From an uncultured Collinsella sp. (GTDB lineage: Bacteria > Actinomycetota > Coriobacteriia > Coriobacteriales > Coriobacteriaceae), in the NCBI GenBank assembly GCA_937997605.1, contig CALLFD010000308.1, positions 1-23,943 on the forward strand: 23,943 nt of DNA, written 5' to 3'. Positions 20,672-23,943 of this stretch are shown one piece after another. The notes beneath the pieces are model-generated. The model was not told where the DNA came from. It worked only from the letters and a program-made list of their open reading frames with translations, and did not search any database. The translations under genes and the position numbers were made by a program. Each line of letters starts with the position of its first letter. The stretch's first letter is position 1.

Positions 20672-23671
20672 ATGGTTAACGATTTGGGCAATACGGACGA
20701 CCTCGAGCTTATGCCGCTGGGCAGTAGTTATACGGTACGGCGCGATCGCTTGATGAACGAACTTATCGCCAAGGGCCGAAAGGCCGGCATCGTAGTCCTC
20801 TACGCGCCTGATGGCTTTGGGAAAACCTCGGTGCTGCTGCAGTATACCCAAGAGGTTAAAAGCGATCCGACGCGAGGTCCCGTGCGGATCATCGAGGCAG
20901 ACCGCGCCATTGGGCGCGAGGTGTTTATGCAGCTCGAGGTCGTTACCGAAGAGCTTAAGGACAAGCCGCACTCCCTGATTGCAATCGATAACGTGCCTAA
21001 CCTCAGCCAGAGCGAGACCGAGGAGCTGATCGACCGAATCCGAAGCCTGCGTGCTATGGGGATTGGGGTCTTTATGAGCTGCCGTCCCTCGAATCGCCAG
21101 CTGATTCATGGACTGGGCGATTCGATTAAAGTCAACGCGCAGATGCTCAAGGTGCATGCCTACGAGTATTCGGCGTGGGCATCGGCGTTTTCGATCAGCA
21201 CATCGCTCGACTTCTATCAGCTTACGCAGGGCGTGCCCGAGCTCGTCTCGGCTATGCAGTCGGGACTATACGGGCAGGGAGACGTTGCCCAGATGCTCGA
21301 AAACGAGATCGTCAATATCTACGGTGCGGCACTTGTTGATCTGGCGTCGCTCGAGAACAACGCCCTGTTTAGCGTGGCATGCTTGATGGTCTTAATGGGT
21401 GAGGGCAATATTTCGGAGCTCGAGGCTTGCGGTGTTAGGCTTTCGGCGATTGACCAGTCCTATCTTGTCCGCGATTATCCCATTTTTGGCGTCGATCCGG
21501 CAGACCGGAGTTTTACCTGCTTGGGTACCGAGGACAACGCACGCCTGCGATTGCGCAAGCTGGTCGCCGAAATTCGCCCCGAACTCGTTGTGCGGGCGGC
21601 GCGTATATTGATTAAAGCGGGTCGCTGCGATACCGCGATGGACCTCGCGGACGCATTTTTGGACCGCAGTGCGGTGTTGGAGCTTGCCGGGCAGTATGGG
21701 GTCGATCTGGCCCTGACGGGGCATGGAGGGGATATCTGCCGCGCGGCGCTGGGAAAGACCGAGGCAGATGGCCGGGCATCGGAGCCGACGCCTGACGAGG
21801 CGCTCGGCATCTATCTGGCGGCGGTGAGCGTCTCCAATACAAAGCTCGCGCGGTATATGGCCTCAATTATCGAGCATGCGGGCGAGCAAGCGATTTGCGA
21901 GCTCAATCCCGTGTCATGGAAGGTGGCGCACGCGTTTACGGCCGCCTGTTATGGAGATAGTGGTCTGGGGCTTCCGACAGGCCATGCAGCGCTGGAAAGT
22001 GAGGCGTCTTGTGCCGCACTCGACATGCTGTCCGCACATGTCGAGATAAAGCATGGGCTGACTGAGCGGGCGAAGGGTGGTGAGATCCTCGCGGGGCTCA
22101 AAACGGATAAGGCCTACGATTGCGAGCTCGATATCGCGGGGACGTTTGTGCGGGCGGACCGCATGTTGACGGAGCTATTTGATGGGTCGTATGCAGGGAC
22201 TGACGAGCGTGATGACGAGATGGCCCTGACACTCGAGGCGCTCGAAGCGCGTGGCATCCGAGCACTCGCCATCTGGGTGCGCATGGTATTATCGGCGCGG
22301 CGCCTGCTTGCCGGCATGCCGGTGACCGACGAGCAGGCATTCAATGAGCTCGACCGTTTTGCCGTGCGCGTGCGTGACAATCAAGTCCAGTTGTTTGGCT
22401 TGATACTGGAAGGCTGGCAGTCGCTGGCTGAGGGGCGTCCGGTCAATGCCAAATTCCGTGCGGTGCAGGTGCTCAGGCTTGCCGAGGAATCGATTGGATA
22501 CATACGCGACAACGCACTGCTGCTAGAGCGCGCGGCATACTTACGCAATACATCGATGGTATCGGTGCGCGAAGAGGCAGAGCTGCTCGATTTGAGTCGG
22601 ACGCAGGTCGGTGGTGCCGAGGCTTGGATGGTGGCGCTGCATTTGGCCTCCGCGGGCCGCGATAGCGACCTTGCAGCCTGGATGTCCATGAACCGCCCGG
22701 GGATTTTAAATCCGTCGTATCGGCTGTTTGCGCGTCTTGCGATGCATTGTCTGGGTGAGCCGGCTGCTAGAATTCGAAAGAAGCTCCCGGTGCGCGAGCT
22801 GTCGCGATATTCGCTGCGTGACGACTTTGAGGGCGAAGGCGAGCGTCTGTTCCAGGCCGGCGATGCCGAGGGTGTCGATGTGATTGGCCATATCGAGATC
22901 CGCATGTTTGGGGCGTTTCGCGCCGAGCGCGACGGGTTTCCCATCACGGATAAGATGTGGCGCCGCAAGAAAGCGGCGACGCTTGCCGAGCGGCTTGCGC
23001 TGGGCATGGATGCGCTGGTCGACCGCGAGACGCTGGCTATGGAGCTGTGGCCCCACGCCGAGTTCAATAGCGCTCGTAACAATCTGTACTCGACGATATC
23101 GCGCCTGCGTTCGGCCTTGGGGCCGACACCGGACGGCAAGTCGTGTGTGCTGATCCAAAACGAGTGCATTGGGCTTAACGGCGATTACGTCAAGACCGAC
23201 GTGCGGTTGTTTGATCAGATAAGCCGCGAAGTTTTGGGAAATCGCACGGGTGCGCGCGGGCCCCATCTGATCGAGCTGTGCCTTAAGATCGAGCAGCTTT
23301 ACGCCGGCCCGTTGTATGTTCCCAATGGCTGTAATCCCACCTACTTTTTGCGTATGAGGCGCATTATGGAATCGAAGTATATCGACTGCATGATTCGGGG
23401 CGCGAATGCCGCCCTAGAAGAAAATGACCTGCAGTCGGCGGTATGGCTGGTGGAGTCGGGGCTGCGGCAAGAGACGGCGCGCGAGGACATGGTGCGTTGC
23501 GCTATGCGCGTCTACGGCGCGGCGGGGCGACGACGCGATATCGTCGAGCTGTACAGTGGGCATATGCATCACCTGAGGGAGCAGGTCAATGGCGTGCCCG
23601 AGCCCGAGACGCGGCGTCTGTACGAGCGCTTGGTCGAGGGCAGGCTTAACCGCGTGCTCGTCGAGCGATAA
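20672..23671 (+). CDS. Large SARP/BTAD transcriptional regulator with N-terminal NTPase
   Basis: A 999-residue signal-responsive regulator. The N-terminal part is a STAND-type NTPase: Walker A APDGFGKTS (Lys51, Thr52) and a hydrophobic strand ending Asp106 (SLIAIDNVPN) as Walker B, followed by MSCRPSNR. About 300-720 is Ala/Leu-rich helical repeat sequence, probably TPR-like, without a clear motif. About 738-825 is a winged helix of the OmpR/SARP type (IRMFGAFRAERDG... RRKKAATLAERLAL... LWPHAEFNSARNNLYSTISRLRSALG), and about 835-995 is the BTAD repeat domain ending LYERLVEG. ATG is preceded by GAGGAGCGGGC. It is MalT-like in plan, with a SARP DNA-binding module at the C-terminus. No target operon is adjacent: upstream is nagB behind a terminator, downstream a convergent gene. 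Ligand and targets are unknown. Confidence 0.88.
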   Translation: MVNDLGNTDDLELMPLGSSYTVRRDRLMNELIAKGRKAGIVVLYAPDGFGKTSVLLQYTQEVKSDPTRGPVRIIEADRAIGREVFMQLEVVTEELKDKPHSLIAIDNVPNLSQSETEELIDRIRSLRAMGIGVFMSCRPSNRQLIHGLGDSIKVNAQMLKVHAYEYSAWASAFSISTSLDFYQLTQGVPELVSAMQSGLYGQGDVAQMLENEIVNIYGAALVDLASLENNALFSVACLMVLMGEGNISELEACGVRLSAIDQSYLVRDYPIFGVDPADRSFTCLGTEDNARLRLRKLVAEIRPELVVRAARILIKAGRCDTAMDLADAFLDRSAVLELAGQYGVDLALTGHGGDICRAALGKTEADGRASEPTPDEALGIYLAAVSVSNTKLARYMASIIEHAGEQAICELNPVSWKVAHAFTAACYGDSGLGLPTGHAALESEASCAALDMLSAHVEIKHGLTERAKGGEILAGLKTDKAYDCELDIAGTFVRADRMLTELFDGSYAGTDERDDEMALTLEALEARGIRALAIWVRMVLSARRLLAGMPVTDEQAFNELDRFAVRVRDNQVQLFGLILEGWQSLAEGRPVNAKFRAVQVLRLAEESIGYIRDNALLLERAAYLRNTSMVSVREEAELLDLSRTQVGGAEAWMVALHLASAGRDSDLAAWMSMNRPGILNPSYRLFARLAMHCLGEPAARIRKKLPVRELSRYSLRDDFEGEGERLFQAGDAEGVDVIGHIEIRMFGAFRAERDGFPITDKMWRRKKAATLAERLALGMDALVDRETLAMELWPHAEFNSARNNLYSTISRLRSALGPTPDGKSCVLIQNECIGLNGDYVKTDVRLFDQISREVLGNRTGARGPHLIELCLKIEQLYAGPLYVPNGCNPTYFLRMRRIMESKYIDCMIRGANAALEENDLQSAVWLVESGLRQETAREDMVRCAMRVYGAAGRRRDIVELYSGHMHHLREQVNGVPEPETRRLYERLVEGRLNRVLVER

Positions 23672-23702
23672 AAAATGAGCGTCCGAATTGCTCGGACGCT
23701 CA
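23671..23702 (-). terminator. Terminator for the minus-strand yhbY gene
   Basis: Perfect 11-bp stem TGAGCGTCCGA / TCGGACGCTCA with a 5-nt loop. Read on the minus strand it is followed by TTTTT, so it mainly serves the convergent gene; on the plus strand it lies right after the regulator stop codon. Confidence 0.85.
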
Positions 23703-23740
23703 CAAGCTTGATGTATGTTGGCTCGCCGGATCGTTGACGC

Positions 23741-23943
23741 TTAGACGAGCTTAATCTTCTCGATGTCCTTGCGCGAGGACTCGCGATACAGCGAGAACTT
23801 ACGGCCGATAACCTGGACGACCTCGGCATGGCAGCGGTCGGCGAGCTCTTCGGCGGCCTCACGGGCGGAAAGGCTGGAACCATCGAGTACGGAGCACTTA
23901 ACGAGCTCGTGCTTCTCCAGGTAGGCGACCGTCTGCTCGACGG
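23741..23943 (-). CDS. YhbY/CRM-domain RNA-binding protein, C-terminal part
   Basis: Read on the minus strand, the frame ends at TAA (23741-23743) and runs off the right edge, so only the last ~67 residues are visible and the start is missing. YLEKHELVKCSVLDGSS, LSAREAAEELADRCHAEVVQVIG and RKFSLYRESSR match the C-terminal half of the small YhbY/CRM family, which binds pre-ribosomal RNA and assists large-subunit assembly. Note Cys in LVKCSV, where Val is common. A strong terminator follows the stop codon. Confidence 0.85.
   Translation of the reverse strand, partial: VEQTVAYLEKHELVKCSVLDGSSLSAREAAEELADRCHAEVVQVIGRKFSLYRESSRKDIEKIKLV

Overview
The window looks like a stretch of chromosome from a high-GC Gram-positive gut actinobacterium of the class Coriobacteriia, most likely Collinsella or a close relative. 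This is an inference from strong G/C preference at third codon positions, the gene content (gatCAB with a Cys-rich GatB, class C sortase, a small HMA-ATPase partner protein, a SARP/BTAD regulator), a tmRNA whose tag ends in MALAA, and dispersed palindromes of the GACAAAGGG..CCCTTTGTC type. No rRNA or tRNA genes, CRISPR array, transposase or integrase are visible.

Left part (1-5453): a 50-residue membrane peptide closed by a hairpin; two hairpins in a gene-free stretch; a class C type sortase; about 300 bp of non-coding palindromes and repeats; then the tightly overlapping gatC-gatA-gatB operon for tRNA-dependent amidation of Glu-tRNAGln/Asp-tRNAAsn, closed by two terminators.

Middle part (5454-13742): an AraC-family regulator divergent from a two-gene ABC exporter-type heterodimer, the arrangement seen with YbtPQ/IrtAB-like transporters; a promoter with a palindrome over its -10 region driving a small helper protein and a heavy-metal-type P-type ATPase with an unusual Ser-Cys membrane motif; then a ribbon-helix-helix antitoxin / PIN toxin pair with a perfect palindrome just after its -10 box.

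Right part (13752-23943): an uncharacterised minus-strand gene; ssrA (tmRNA) with its terminator; a 450-bp gene-free stretch with a duplicated 47-bp sequence, several stable small hairpins and an inverted/direct repeat family; a patatin-like hydrolase; the rplM-rpsI ribosomal operon; glmM (amino-sugar route to peptidoglycan); a stand-alone glucose-type PTS EIIA; nagB preceded by a roughly 240-nt structured leader; a 999-residue regulator with an N-terminal P-loop NTPase and a C-terminal SARP winged helix plus BTAD repeat domain; and the 3' part of a YhbY/CRM RNA-binding protein gene.

Themes: glmM and nagB use glucosamine-6-phosphate in opposite directions (cell-wall synthesis versus catabolism), with a PTS EIIA between them. 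The least explained parts are the nagB leader, the hairpin region after ssrA, the 60-70 residue insertion in GatB, and the metal-type ATPase with its partner and operator. All family assignments come from reading motifs; no database search was run.
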